Assembly: GCA_011057845.1 (NCBI GenBank)
Contig: DSDB01000303.1
Coordinates: 1 to 12,817, forward strand
Direction: 5' to 3'
Length of the DNA stretch: 12,817 bases
Source of the DNA: Phycisphaerales bacterium
GTDB lineage: Bacteria; Planctomycetota; Phycisphaerae; Sedimentisphaerales; Anaerobacaceae
Both the position numbers and the translations under genes were made by a program. The notes under the pieces are model-generated. The model did no database searches, was not told where the DNA came from, and saw only the letters and a program-made list of their open reading frames with translations. Of this stretch, positions 1-7,056 are shown piece by piece. How positions within the stretch are numbered: the first letter of the stretch is position 1; every line of letters begins with the position of its first letter.

Positions 1-1
1 G

Positions 2-1537
2 CTGTGGCTGCGCAAACGGATCGAGAAGTTCATCCGCAAGCACACCCGTCCGGGCGAGCACACGGCCGACGCCGAGCTGGAGCGCCGCGCCGAGCGGATG
101 CTCCTGGCCACGACCGAACGCGATTTGGTGATCAGCCACTACCGGTCCGATGCCGTCAGCGACTACTACCTTGAACACGAACTTCAGCGTCCGCGTCCGA
201 GCATCCGTCACCTGCTGGACGATCCCGGCGCCCGTCCCTATGTCGAGAACTACCTCGTCCTTGTGGTCCGCCAGGTCCTGCTCAACGAACTGGATGAGCA
301 GATGCAGTCCCATTTTCGTTTCGAGATTGAACGCCTGTTGCCGTCCGAGCGATATTTCAAACGATCGATCAGCTTGCTGGCGGCCCTGCTGATCATCAAC
401 TCCAGCACCGCCAACGTCCGCCTGATCGTGGAGAAATGCCTGGCCACGATGCCGTACGAGAAACACGACCTGATCGACTACGTCAAGTATGCCATTGCGG
501 CGGCCGACAGCCTTTTTGACCCGCGCGTCGCCCGCGCGGGCCTTGAACGGATCGCCTCGCATCTCCAGGGCGGTCTGATTCCCCTGGGCGCCGAAATTGA
601 ACTGAGCAATCTCGGCCGGGCGGCCGTCGAACCGGCACGATCGGCCTTCAAGGTCTTTGACCCGGTGTACAACGGGTTCAAGTACTTCGCCGACTTCTGC
701 ATGGATATCCTGTCTTGGAAGCTCGGCGGCTACATCGACGACCACAGCGGCGCGACGGATATGGCCCGCCGCAGCGGTTTCCTCGAGTTTGCGCCGGGTC
801 GGTTGAGTATCGCCGGCGAACTCTCTCGCCCGGCCACCGCGGATCCCTGGGTCCTCAACCAGCTTGTTCACGAGATCACGAAGTTCTACGACGTGCGGCC
901 GCACAGCCTGCACCTTTCGTTTCAGATGTTCAAACGGCAGGTGGGCAAGCAGGAGACCCTTCCCTTGTCTTTCGTCAAATGCCTGCTGGCCCTGGGCGGC
1001 GGACCGGAAGTCCGCTACGGCGGCCGGCTTTGGGTCTCGCGCATGGGCAACGATGAGATCAAGCAGTACGGCTACGGCGAAGAACTGGTCTTCGCCAGGA
1101 CCAGCCGCCGCAAGTGGTTCCTCGGCAACGACGAATTCGCCGACCGTCCGCCTGTCCAGGCCATCGCCTCGGTCCACCAGTACAAATTCATCCGCCTCGA
1201 ACGGCGAGCGAATTACGAGCCCCTGATTTTATGCCTCAAGGGCCTCCAGGTGGCGTTCAATCCCGGTGACTATGTCAGCGCCGAACAGCTTCGCGCCAGC
1301 AGCAGGTTGCGCAAGGAGTATAACGAACTCAAGGCCTGGGCCAACGACCCGACCCCTATTGCGCCTCAGACCATCTCCCGATTCATGAAAGTCGTCAAAG
1401 AGGGTCTTATGACCGAGCGTCATCGGCGGCCGGCCCATAAGCTGCACTACATCGAGTGGGCCCTCAGCGCCGCCGATATCCAGTTGCGGATGTTCAACCA
1501 GCGCGTGACAAACCCCGGCGTCGAACCATCGGTATGA
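2..1537 (+). CDS. Amidoligase/GCS-fold-like protein, 5'-truncated by the window edge
   Basis: The frame is open to the left edge with coding-like codon use, so the true start lies outside. The first internal Met is at 98 and residues are counted from it (479 aa to the TGA). Residues 1-150 look mostly helical. A central part carries the motif series of the glutamate-cysteine ligase/amidoligase (Amidoligase_2-like) fold: G164-A-E-I-E168 followed by a leucine, D214/D215 in YIDDHSG, E230 in FLEFAPG, H272 in HSLHLSF, and R369/R370 in FIRLERR. In that fold such acidic and His residues bind Mg-ATP, and the late Arg binds phosphate or substrate. Known members join an amine to a carboxylate with ATP. 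No signal peptide or membrane segment is visible in the part seen, so it is probably cytosolic. The gene converges on a Nudix gene 22 bp away. The upstream neighbour, which might name the substrate, is not visible. The fold is inferred from motifs only; a catalytically dead relative or an unrelated helical protein remains possible. Confidence 0.6.
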   Translation: MWLRKRIEKFIRKHTRPGEHTADAELERRAERMLLATTERDLVISHYRSDAVSDYYLEHELQRPRPSIRHLLDDPGARPYVENYLVLVVRQVLLNELDEQMQSHFRFEIERLLPSERYFKRSISLLAALLIINSSTANVRLIVEKCLATMPYEKHDLIDYVKYAIAAADSLFDPRVARAGLERIASHLQGGLIPLGAEIELSNLGRAAVEPARSAFKVFDPVYNGFKYFADFCMDILSWKLGGYIDDHSGATDMARRSGFLEFAPGRLSIAGELSRPATADPWVLNQLVHEITKFYDVRPHSLHLSFQMFKRQVGKQETLPLSFVKCLLALGGGPEVRYGGRLWVSRMGNDEIKQYGYGEELVFARTSRRKWFLGNDEFADRPPVQAIASVHQYKFIRLERRANYEPLILCLKGLQVAFNPGDYVSAEQLRASSRLRKEYNELKAWANDPTPIAPQTISRFMKVVKEGLMTERHRRPAHKLHYIEWALSAADIQLRMFNQRVTNPGVEPSV

Positions 1538-1559
1538 CGCGGGAGCCGTTCGCCGGCCG

Positions 1560-2048
1560 TCATGCCCCGGTCATCCGCCGATAGACCGCTTTCCGCTTCA
1601 GCCGTGCGACGGCCATCGCCACCACATCGGCATGGTCAAAGGCCATGTTCTCCGGGAGCCGGTCGATATCGAACCATCGCGCCTCGGCGGCGTCGTCGCC
1701 ACCGGCGACGCGGGTGCGTCCCTGCGGAGCAATGCCCATGTAGACGGTGGTGATCTGTCGGCCCCGGGGATCGCGTCCGATGGTCCCGAACGTGTGCATC
1801 TGTTCGAGTGGGACGCCGGTCAGTCCCGTCTCCTCAGCCAGTTCCCTCGCGGCGGCATCGGCCAGCTCCTCATCGATCTCCACGAACCCGCCCGGCACGG
1901 CCCAGTAACCTTTATACGGCTCCTTGCCCCGGCGCACCAGCAGCACTCGCGCCCTGCCGCGGGAGAAGCTGAACACGAGGGCGTCGGCCGTCACCATCGG
2001 CCTCGGCCACGCATACACATACCGTCCCTTTTTCGCCACGTCGTACAC
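1560..2048 (-). CDS. Nudix hydrolase
   Basis: This 162-aa protein contains a perfect Nudix box, G54-x5-E60-x7-R68-E69-L70-x-E72-E73-x-G75-L76, preceded by the usual YWAVPGG strand (residues 48-54). Nudix enzymes hydrolyse nucleoside diphosphates linked to another group, and the Glu residues of the box bind the metal. The N-terminal pattern (WPRPMVTADALVF, residues 14-26) resembles ADP-ribose pyrophosphatase/NrtR-type Nudix domains (COG1051-like), but the substrate cannot be read from the sequence. The length is that of a single stand-alone domain; no DNA-binding domain follows, so it is not an NrtR regulator. The start is GTG at 2048: it is the only start codon after an in-frame TGA upstream. 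A weak AGG lies about 14 bases ahead of it. The protein is probably cytosolic. It is divergent from the glycosyltransferase gene and convergent with the amidoligase-like gene, so it seems monocistronic. Confidence 0.93.
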   Translation of the reverse strand: MYDVAKKGRYVYAWPRPMVTADALVFSFSRGRARVLLVRRGKEPYKGYWAVPGGFVEIDEELADAAARELAEETGLTGVPLEQMHTFGTIGRDPRGRQITTVYMGIAPQGRTRVAGGDDAAEARWFDIDRLPENMAFDHADVVAMAVARLKRKAVYRRMTGA

Positions 2049-2093
2049 TCCAGGATCATCGCCTGACGGCTCATTTGTCGGTCGTCACGGGCG

Positions 2094-2121
2094 ATTCTAC
2101 CGGGAACGCGACGTCTTGCCA
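2094..2121 (-). promoter_or_regulatory. Candidate promoter of the Nudix gene
   Basis: Read on the minus strand, TGGCAA (2121-2116) lies 16 bp from TAGAAT (2099-2094). The -10 matches the sigma-70 consensus at 5 of 6 positions, but the -35 is poor (3 of 6). Transcription would start near 2087, giving a leader of about 38 bases. Confidence 0.35.
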
Positions 2122-2188
2122 GCGCTATTTTCTCGGATGCCCGGCCGCCAAACGACTACGCCAAGGCAGCTTCCTGCAAGGGTCTGAC

Positions 2189-2217
2189 TTGCCCGCGGCG
2201 GCGAATCGTCGTACAAT
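2189..2217 (+). promoter_or_regulatory. Promoter of the glycosyltransferase gene, placing the +1 at the start codon
   Basis: TTGCCC (2189-2194, 4 of 6 to TTGACA), a 17-bp spacer and TACAAT (2212-2217, 5 of 6 to TATAAT) form a good sigma-70-type promoter. The expected +1 is about 2223-2225, only 2-4 bases before the GTG at 2227. No Shine-Dalgarno sequence could fit, so the mRNA would be leaderless. Confidence 0.6.
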
Positions 2218-2226
2218 CACCGCACC

Positions 2227-3315
2227 GTGCCGCAGACGTATAAGAACATCCTGATTATCAAACCCAGCGCCCTGGGCGACCTGATTCAGGTGCTGCCGGT
2301 GCTGCATAGTCTTCGGGAAGGCTGTCCGCACGCCCGCATAAGCTGGTTCGTCCGCAGGGAGTTTGCTGCGTTGATTGAGGGCCACCCCGACCTGGATGAG
2401 GTTATCCTGTTCGACCGGCGGTATCTGGGCAAGGCGTGGTGGAACCCACGGGCCTTCGCCGCATTGGTCGGGCTCATCGACAGGCTGTGTCGCGGCCGAT
2501 TCGATCTGGTGCTCGATTTCCAGGGGCTCTTCCGCACCTCCGCATTTGGGTGGTTGTCCGGCTGCCCGGTGCGAATCGGCATGGCCGGCACAAGAGAGCT
2601 GTCCAGGGGGTTCTACACGCATCGAATCGCGCAGAAGCCTGAGAGTATCCACCTGGTGGACTACTACCTCGACATGCTCGCCGCCGCCGGAATTGAGGCC
2701 GCCGAGCCTCGATTCGACCTTCCTTGCGACGCCGATGCCGAGGACGCGGTGCGGCGGCTCCTGGCCGAGCACGGTGTGCAGGCGTATCGCTACGCCGTTC
2801 TGGTTCCGGGATCCGCGCACGCCGACAAATGCTGGCCCGTCGAACGATTTGCGGAACTGGCGGATCGTATCGCTGAGCGATTCGGCCTGTCGATCATCGC
2901 CACCGGAACCGCCGGTGAGGCCCCGACAGTCCAGGAACTGGCCCAGCGGGCCAGGGGCGCGGTCGTGAACCTGGCGGGACGGACCTCGATTCGCCAACTT
3001 GTGGCTTTGATGCGAACCGCCGCCGCCGTCGTCAGTAACGACACAGGGCCCGGCCATATCGCCGCGGCGCTTCAGCGTCCGCTGGTGCTCATCTTCGGCC
3101 GATCCAATCCCGCCCGCGTCTTACCCTATGGACGCCCCCAATGTGCGGCCGCCATCGACCCGACCGGCAGAGGCTTCAAGGCCGACAACTTCGACCCCGC
3201 CTACGACATTCGCCATATCACCGTCGAGGATGTATTCGGCAGACTCCGTGCCCAACTGGGTTCGTCGGGACGGCGGGCCGGTGCTACAGAGGCAGATCCC
3301 GCCGTTGCCAGATGA
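2227..3315 (+). CDS. Glycosyltransferase family 9 (heptosyltransferase-like)
   Basis: This 362-aa protein has the hallmarks of GT-B enzymes of family 9 (WaaC/WaaF/RfaF type). The N-terminal strand ILIIKPSALGDLIQVLP (residues 8-24) includes the catalytic-type Asp D18. VLVPGSAHADKCWP (191-204) carries the Lys (K201) that binds the nucleotide-sugar phosphates. VVSNDTGPGHIAAAL (268-282) is the C-terminal donor-binding loop. Family members transfer heptose or other sugars from ADP- or nucleotide-linked donors onto lipid A-core or other envelope glycans at the cytoplasmic face of the inner membrane. The exact donor and acceptor are unknown here. Length is typical of the family. The start is GTG at 2227: the frame is closed by TGA at 2185 and offers no ATG, GTG or TTG between them, and the promoter places the mRNA end almost at this codon. 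The gene stands alone between divergent and convergent neighbours. The Arg/Gly/Ala-rich tail (residues 345-362) is probably disordered. Confidence 0.92.
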   Translation: MPQTYKNILIIKPSALGDLIQVLPVLHSLREGCPHARISWFVRREFAALIEGHPDLDEVILFDRRYLGKAWWNPRAFAALVGLIDRLCRGRFDLVLDFQGLFRTSAFGWLSGCPVRIGMAGTRELSRGFYTHRIAQKPESIHLVDYYLDMLAAAGIEAAEPRFDLPCDADAEDAVRRLLAEHGVQAYRYAVLVPGSAHADKCWPVERFAELADRIAERFGLSIIATGTAGEAPTVQELAQRARGAVVNLAGRTSIRQLVALMRTAAAVVSNDTGPGHIAAALQRPLVLIFGRSNPARVLPYGRPQCAAAIDPTGRGFKADNFDPAYDIRHITVEDVFGRLRAQLGSSGRRAGATEADPAVAR

Positions 3316-3397
3316 CCGCCCCCGCTATCGGCGGGAAACGTAATATCCGCAGCGCCCGTTATTGAGCCGTATCGCTTCGTCAGAGAGTCAACCTGAT

Positions 3398-3423
3398 GCG
3401 GCCGCATAGGGGCCTCCGGCCGC
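3398..3423. terminator. Candidate bidirectional hairpin between convergent genes
   Basis: Inverted repeat GCGGCCG (3398-3404) and CGGCCGC (3417-3423) forms a 7-bp GC-only stem with a 12-base loop. It lies between the convergent glycosyltransferase (stop 3315) and SGNH-protein gene (stop at 3444). No T-tract follows on either strand, so an intrinsic terminator is only a guess. The rest of the 128-bp gap shows a weak CCCGC/GCGGG hairpin near 3330 and nothing else I can name. Confidence 0.35.
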
Positions 3424-3443
3424 GGCGACAATAGTCCCGTTCG

Positions 3444-4463
3444 TCAATCCGACACGTCAGGCGATTCAGCCTTCGCCTGTGAGGTCGCAGCCGAAGGGGT
3501 CTCCTGCTCGTACAGGCTGACCGCCTGCGCCAGGTCTTTGGAGAACCGCAACGCCGCCTCCTTCTGCAGGTGCGAGCCGTCGAAGCTCTCATACGCGTCG
3601 AGGTCCGTCTCAATCCACCGTCCCCCCGCTTCGGTAAACGCGGCGGCAAATGCCTCCGGGTCAAAGCCGCTCAACTCCAACTCCACCTGCACCATTTCCT
3701 TGCAACTCGGCATAATGAAGCCATAGACTCGGATACCCTGCCGGGTCCACCGCTGAACGTAGGCGGTGACTGTGTCGATGACCTCCTGCGAGACGCTCCG
3801 CTCGGCCAGGATTTTTCTGTAACGCTTGACTTCGTGCCGCACGAGCGGCGTCTTATGCACTGCCACCCAGCCGTCAGCGCGGTAATCCCGCGCCGTCTGC
3901 GTGGGCGCCTGGCTGGGGAACAGACCGTGAAACGCATCCCGTAGCGACATCGGCTGGAAGAAATACATGAGCCCCCCAAAGTGCGTAGCGACATAAATAT
4001 CGCGGGGCGACATCTTCTTCAACTCCAAATAGTGGCCCATCGCGTCATCCGTACGGCCCGTCAGCGAATGGGGCGTAATCCCTATGAACACGGCTTTGCG
4101 CCGACTCTCCGGTATCAGTAGTTTTTCTGCTGCATCGAGATACTCGGCGCTGTACCTGTTCGCGACAAAAGCGAAATTGTAAATCTGCCGATAGGGCAAC
4201 ATCGGCCCCAGCCCCTGTGGCGCCACACCTATCAGAACCCGCGAGTCTCCCGTCAGCACCGCGTCGGCACAGCGTTCCCATGTGATCTTGCGGGCCCAGT
4301 ATTCATCGGGGTACATCCCGACATCCTTATCGGGGCGCAACGAACCCATCACGAACATCAGTACAACCGCCAGCACCAGCGTGCCGAACGTCCTGTTGGC
4401 CCACCAGGGACCCGTCCGAGGCTGTGGGTTCGTAGTGTTCGATGGCATGGAGGTTATGGTCAT
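3444..4463 (-). CDS. Membrane-anchored SGNH/GDSL-like protein, partner of the MBOAT acyltransferase
   Basis: The 339-aa protein has a basic/polar N-terminus, one membrane segment (about residues 26-41, FGTLVLAVVLMFVMG) and a soluble part that should sit outside the cytoplasmic membrane. G72-D73-S74 matches the SGNH/GDSL block I serine, and D295-G-S-H298 matches the block V Asp-x-x-His dyad. In DltD, AlgJ and AlgX-type systems such a protein takes the acyl group exported by an MBOAT protein and places it on a glycan. The gene follows the MBOAT gene directly (TAA, then TCC, then ATG), so translation is probably coupled; no Shine-Dalgarno sequence is evident. A second Met at codon 6 is a possible alternative start. 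The C-terminal 20 residues (Ser/Ala/Glu-rich) are probably disordered. Function comes from the motifs plus the neighbour; overall similarity to AlgJ or AlgX is not obvious by eye. Confidence 0.72.
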   Translation of the reverse strand: MTITSMPSNTTNPQPRTGPWWANRTFGTLVLAVVLMFVMGSLRPDKDVGMYPDEYWARKITWERCADAVLTGDSRVLIGVAPQGLGPMLPYRQIYNFAFVANRYSAEYLDAAEKLLIPESRRKAVFIGITPHSLTGRTDDAMGHYLELKKMSPRDIYVATHFGGLMYFFQPMSLRDAFHGLFPSQAPTQTARDYRADGWVAVHKTPLVRHEVKRYRKILAERSVSQEVIDTVTAYVQRWTRQGIRVYGFIMPSCKEMVQVELELSGFDPEAFAAAFTEAGGRWIETDLDAYESFDGSHLQKEAALRFSKDLAQAVSLYEQETPSAATSQAKAESPDVSD

Positions 4464-4466
4464 GGA

Positions 4467-5888
4467 TTAGAACTGGAAGTAAATGAACACATTGCTCGGT
4501 GCCCGGTTGAAGACGCAGATCACAATCAGCACCGCGATAAAAACGGAATCAAACGCCAGCTTGGGTCGGGAACGGGACGCGGTCCATTGGCCCTTGTCCA
4601 GCCCCAGATGGAAGAACAACTGGGAGCCGATGATAATCAGCAGGACATTGCGGGCGTTGTTGTCGATGAGGCGGTAGGCCAGGTCGAATTTGAGGTTCCC
4701 GAAATCGAACATCATCCGAAACACGTCCAAGGCCTGTCCAAACGTCTGCGCCCGGAAGAACACCCACGCCAGGACCGTCAGCACAAAGACCGCCAGCGTC
4801 GCCAGGTGCCGGCCGCCCGGCAAACGCATGAGCTTCTGTGGCCAGGCTGTGAAACGTTCAACCGTCAAATAGAACGAGTGGGCGATCGCCCAGAAGATGA
4901 AATGCCACGCCGCGCCGTGCCAGAGCCCTGAGATCAGCATCGTTATCCAGAGATTGACTTGGTTGCGCAGCAGCCCCTTGCGCGACCCGCCCAAGGGAAT
5001 GTACACATAATCCCGAAACCATGTGGACAGCGAGATGTGCCACCGCTGCCAGAACTCCTGAAAGCTCGACGCAATGTACGGATTGCGAAAATTGACCGGG
5101 AACTCGTACCCCATCCACTTGCCAAGCCCCCTGGCGATGTCGCTATAACCGCTGAAGTCGCAGTATATCTGAAAGGCGAACATCACCATGACGATCCACC
5201 AGTAACCCGCCGAAGGCGACAGCTCCGGGGCGGCGAACGCGGCGTTGACCGTTCCGGCAAGCGTATCGGCCACCACGACCTTCTTGAAGAATCCGAAGAC
5301 GATCAGGTTCAGCCCATCCCAACGCTCATCCGCCGAGACCTCGCTGACAGTCTCCAACTGGGGCAGCAGGTCCTTGGCGCGGACGATGGGCCCGGCCACA
5401 AGCTGGGGGAACAGCGACAGGTAGGCGAAGAAATGAAAGATGTTGTGCGTTGGCTGTAATAGTCCGCGATATACATCGATGGTGTAGCTCATCGACTGGA
5501 ACGTGTAGAAGCTGATCCCCACCGGCAGGATCAGGCGGGTGGCCGGTATCTGGGCGTCAATCCCAAACGCCCCCAAGAGCCAGTTCAGGTTGCCGATGCC
5601 GAAATCGAGATACTTGAATATCGCCAGCGAGCCGACGTTCCCGCAGATGGACAACACCAGCCACAGCTTGCGGCGCGCCGCATACCGCTGCATCGCCAGA
5701 CCCGCGAAGAAGTCGATCAGCCCGCTGCCGATGATCAGGAACAGAAACCGCCAGTCCCACCACCCGTAGAATATGAACGACGCCACCACCAGATACACCC
5801 ACCGCGTGGTATGGCGCCGCTTAAGAACGGGCCAGCCGGCGAAGAACAGACCCGCGAATAGAATGAATATCAGTGAGTTGAACTGCAT
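4467..5888 (-). CDS. MBOAT family O-acyltransferase (AlgI-like)
   Basis: This 473-aa polytopic membrane protein has the standard length of AlgI/DltB-like MBOAT enzymes. Visible signatures are LPVGISFYTFQSMSYTIDVYR (residues 121-141), FPQLVAGPIVR (160-170), DFSGYSDIARG (244-254), FWQRWHISLSTWFRDYVYIPLG (279-300) and GLWHGAAWHF (321-330), whose H324 is the expected catalytic histidine; H284 is the second conserved His. The C-terminus FIYFQF is also typical. Members move an acyl group, usually acetyl from acetyl-CoA, across the membrane for transfer to an extracytoplasmic polysaccharide. The target polymer is not named by the context: no alginate, cellulose or teichoic acid genes are in view. 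The gene is first in a two-gene operon with the SGNH-like protein, and a promoter lies at 5943-5971. The ATG at 5888 gives the usual short N-terminus before the first membrane helix; the ribosome-binding site is weak. Confidence 0.94.
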   Translation of the reverse strand: MQFNSLIFILFAGLFFAGWPVLKRRHTTRWVYLVVASFIFYGWWDWRFLFLIIGSGLIDFFAGLAMQRYAARRKLWLVLSICGNVGSLAIFKYLDFGIGNLNWLLGAFGIDAQIPATRLILPVGISFYTFQSMSYTIDVYRGLLQPTHNIFHFFAYLSLFPQLVAGPIVRAKDLLPQLETVSEVSADERWDGLNLIVFGFFKKVVVADTLAGTVNAAFAAPELSPSAGYWWIVMVMFAFQIYCDFSGYSDIARGLGKWMGYEFPVNFRNPYIASSFQEFWQRWHISLSTWFRDYVYIPLGGSRKGLLRNQVNLWITMLISGLWHGAAWHFIFWAIAHSFYLTVERFTAWPQKLMRLPGGRHLATLAVFVLTVLAWVFFRAQTFGQALDVFRMMFDFGNLKFDLAYRLIDNNARNVLLIIIGSQLFFHLGLDKGQWTASRSRPKLAFDSVFIAVLIVICVFNRAPSNVFIYFQF

Positions 5889-5942
5889 AGAACCGCCGAA
5901 GCGTCCGTGAGTCAGGTGTACCGTCCGATTTCAAAAGGCAGG

Positions 5943-5971
5943 AGTATACCAGCGGCTGGAGGCATCGACAA
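5943..5971 (-). promoter_or_regulatory. Promoter of the MBOAT-SGNH operon
   Basis: On the minus strand TTGTCG (5971-5966, 4 of 6), a 17-bp spacer and TATACT (5948-5943, 5 of 6) form a good sigma-70-type promoter. The start of transcription would be near 5936, giving a leader of about 48 bases before the ATG at 5888. Confidence 0.6.
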
Positions 5972-6040
5972 GCAATTTCCCCCTTCCTTGAACGCACACC
6001 ATGCCTGTGCGGCATTTTCGTCGGGTGCTTGCAATTTCCC
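5972..6040 (+). repeat. Pair of 10-bp direct repeats in the divergent promoter region
   Basis: The decamer GCAATTTCCC occurs at 5972-5981 and again at 6031-6040, in the same orientation, 59 bp apart. The first copy abuts the -35 box of the MBOAT promoter and the second overlaps the -35 box of the ftsY promoter. A shared regulator site is possible but is inference; the identity is exact over ten bases only. Confidence 0.5.
5993..6011. promoter_or_regulatory. Inverted repeat between divergent promoters, operator candidate
   Basis: CGCACA (5993-5998) and TGTGCG (6006-6011) form a perfect 6-bp inverted repeat with a 7-base centre, midway between the MBOAT and ftsY -35 boxes. An overlapping alternative pairing, ATGCC (6001-6005) with GGCAT (6011-6015), is followed by TTT. 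It could be an operator or a chance palindrome. Confidence 0.35.
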
Positions 6041-6056
6041 GAAATCCCGATACCAT
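6029..6056 (+). promoter_or_regulatory. Promoter of ftsY
   Basis: TTGCAA (6029-6034, 4 of 6), a 16-bp spacer and TACCAT (6051-6056, 4 of 6) form a moderate sigma-70-type promoter. The +1 would be near 6063, about 35 bases before the ftsY ATG. This placement also argues against any ftsY start upstream of 6098. Confidence 0.45.
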
Positions 6057-6085
6057 CCGGTTTTACGTCGATACCCGTGCATAAC

Positions 6086-6090
6086 GGAGG
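6086..6090 (+). promoter_or_regulatory. Ribosome binding site that fixes the ftsY start
   Basis: GGAGG lies 7 bases before the ATG at 6098. The same frame is open back to a TTG at 6029, but that codon sits in the -35 box, so 6098 is the real start. Confidence 0.85.
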
Positions 6091-6097
6091 TTCGCCG

Positions 6098-7021
6098 ATG
6101 GGCATATTCACCAAGACCGCCGAGTTCCTCAAGGGCAAGCTCGGCAAGACCCGCAGCAAGATCAGTTCTTCCCTGGCCTCTGTGCTGAGTCTGGGCCGCA
6201 AGATCGACGACGATCTGCTCGATGAACTGGAGGAGACGCTCATTGGCGACGACATCGGCCTCCAGACCACGGACAAGCTGATGACCGAGCTGCGGACAGC
6301 CTATCGGGCCCGCAAGGTCCGCACCACCGACGAAATCCGCCCGTTCCTCAAGGAGCATATCAAGGCCTACTGGCCCCAACAGAACAGGCAACTGCACGCC
6401 GCCGAGACCGGCCCGACGGTCATCCTGGTCGCCGGCGTCAACGGGACCGGCAAGACGACCAGCATTGCGAAACTCGCCTATATCCTCAGCCGGGAGGGCC
6501 GCAACGTCATCGTCGCGGCGTGCGACACGTTTCGTGCCGCGGCCGTCGAGCAGTTGACCATCTGGGCCGAGCGTCTAGGTGTGCAGATTATCAAGCACCG
6601 CGGCGGCGGCGACCCCGCGGCCGTGGCGTTCGACGCCTGTCAGGCCGCCGTTGCCCGCGGCGCCGATTACCTCATCCTCGACACGGCCGGGCGGCTGCAC
6701 ACCGCCAAGGACCTGATGCTCCAACTGGTCAAAATACGCGATGTCGTCGCCCGCCAGTTGCCCGGCGCCCCCCATGAGGTCCTGCTGGTGCTGGACGCTA
6801 CGACCGGCCAGAACGCCATTGCTCAGGCCAGGATATTCACTGAAGCCATCGACGTGACCGGCATTGTGTTGGCCAAACTCGACGGCACCGCTCGTGGCGG
6901 CATCGTCATTGCTATCAAAGACCAGCTCGACATCCCCGTCAAATTCGTCGGACTCGGCGAAAAGCCCGAAGACATCGCCGAATTCGATCCCGACAGATTC
7001 GTCGAGGCCCTTTTCGACTGA
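6098..7021 (+). CDS. ftsY: Signal recognition particle receptor FtsY
   Basis: FtsY is the SRP receptor GTPase that, with Ffh and 4.5S RNA, delivers ribosomes making membrane proteins to the translocon. The 307-aa protein has the N domain (about residues 1-95) and a complete G domain: P-loop GVNGTGKTT (113-121), DTFRAAAVEQL (143-153), DTAGRLH (195-201), AKLDGTARGG (259-268) and the FtsY/Ffh signature GLGEKPEDIAEFDPD (285-299). The P-loop GVNGTGKTT and the ending favour FtsY over Ffh, and there is no methionine-rich M domain. The long acidic A domain of E. coli FtsY is missing. Instead a short basic amphipathic N-terminus (residues 1-32) is left, as in many compact FtsY proteins. The first residue of the fourth G motif is Ala where Thr is common; the nucleotide-specifying K260 and D262 are kept. 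The gene is followed after 35 bp by a DUF6807 gene, probably on the same transcript. Confidence 0.97.
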   Translation: MGIFTKTAEFLKGKLGKTRSKISSSLASVLSLGRKIDDDLLDELEETLIGDDIGLQTTDKLMTELRTAYRARKVRTTDEIRPFLKEHIKAYWPQQNRQLHAAETGPTVILVAGVNGTGKTTSIAKLAYILSREGRNVIVAACDTFRAAAVEQLTIWAERLGVQIIKHRGGGDPAAVAFDACQAAVARGADYLILDTAGRLHTAKDLMLQLVKIRDVVARQLPGAPHEVLLVLDATTGQNAIAQARIFTEAIDVTGIVLAKLDGTARGGIVIAIKDQLDIPVKFVGLGEKPEDIAEFDPDRFVEALFD

Positions 7022-7056
7022 CCGGCGCCGGCGGCCGTTCGCAAGGAGGATTCGTC

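Noticed and set aside
1632..2066. Plus-strand open frame of 144 codons across the Nudix gene
   Set aside because: It is antisense to a gene with a perfect Nudix box and shows no domain of its own; GC-rich DNA gives many such shadows.
2125..3057. Minus-strand open frame of 310 codons over the glycosyltransferase gene
   Set aside because: It overlaps a well-supported family 9 glycosyltransferase. Its translation is Gly/Gln/Arg-rich without recognisable motifs.
3444..5888. A classical alginate acetylation (AlgI/AlgJ/AlgF) operon
   Set aside because: Only two genes are present, no AlgF and no alginate synthesis genes are seen, and the partner lacks evident full-length AlgJ similarity.
6029..6097. 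Longer ftsY starting at TTG 6029
   Set aside because: The TTG lies in the -35 box, and the ATG at 6098 has GGAGG at ideal spacing and begins where FtsY-like sequence starts.
7022..7031. CCGGCGCCGG palindrome just after the ftsY stop as a terminator
   Set aside because: A perfect palindrome this short cannot form a stable hairpin with a loop, and no T-tract follows. It looks like a chance product of high GC.
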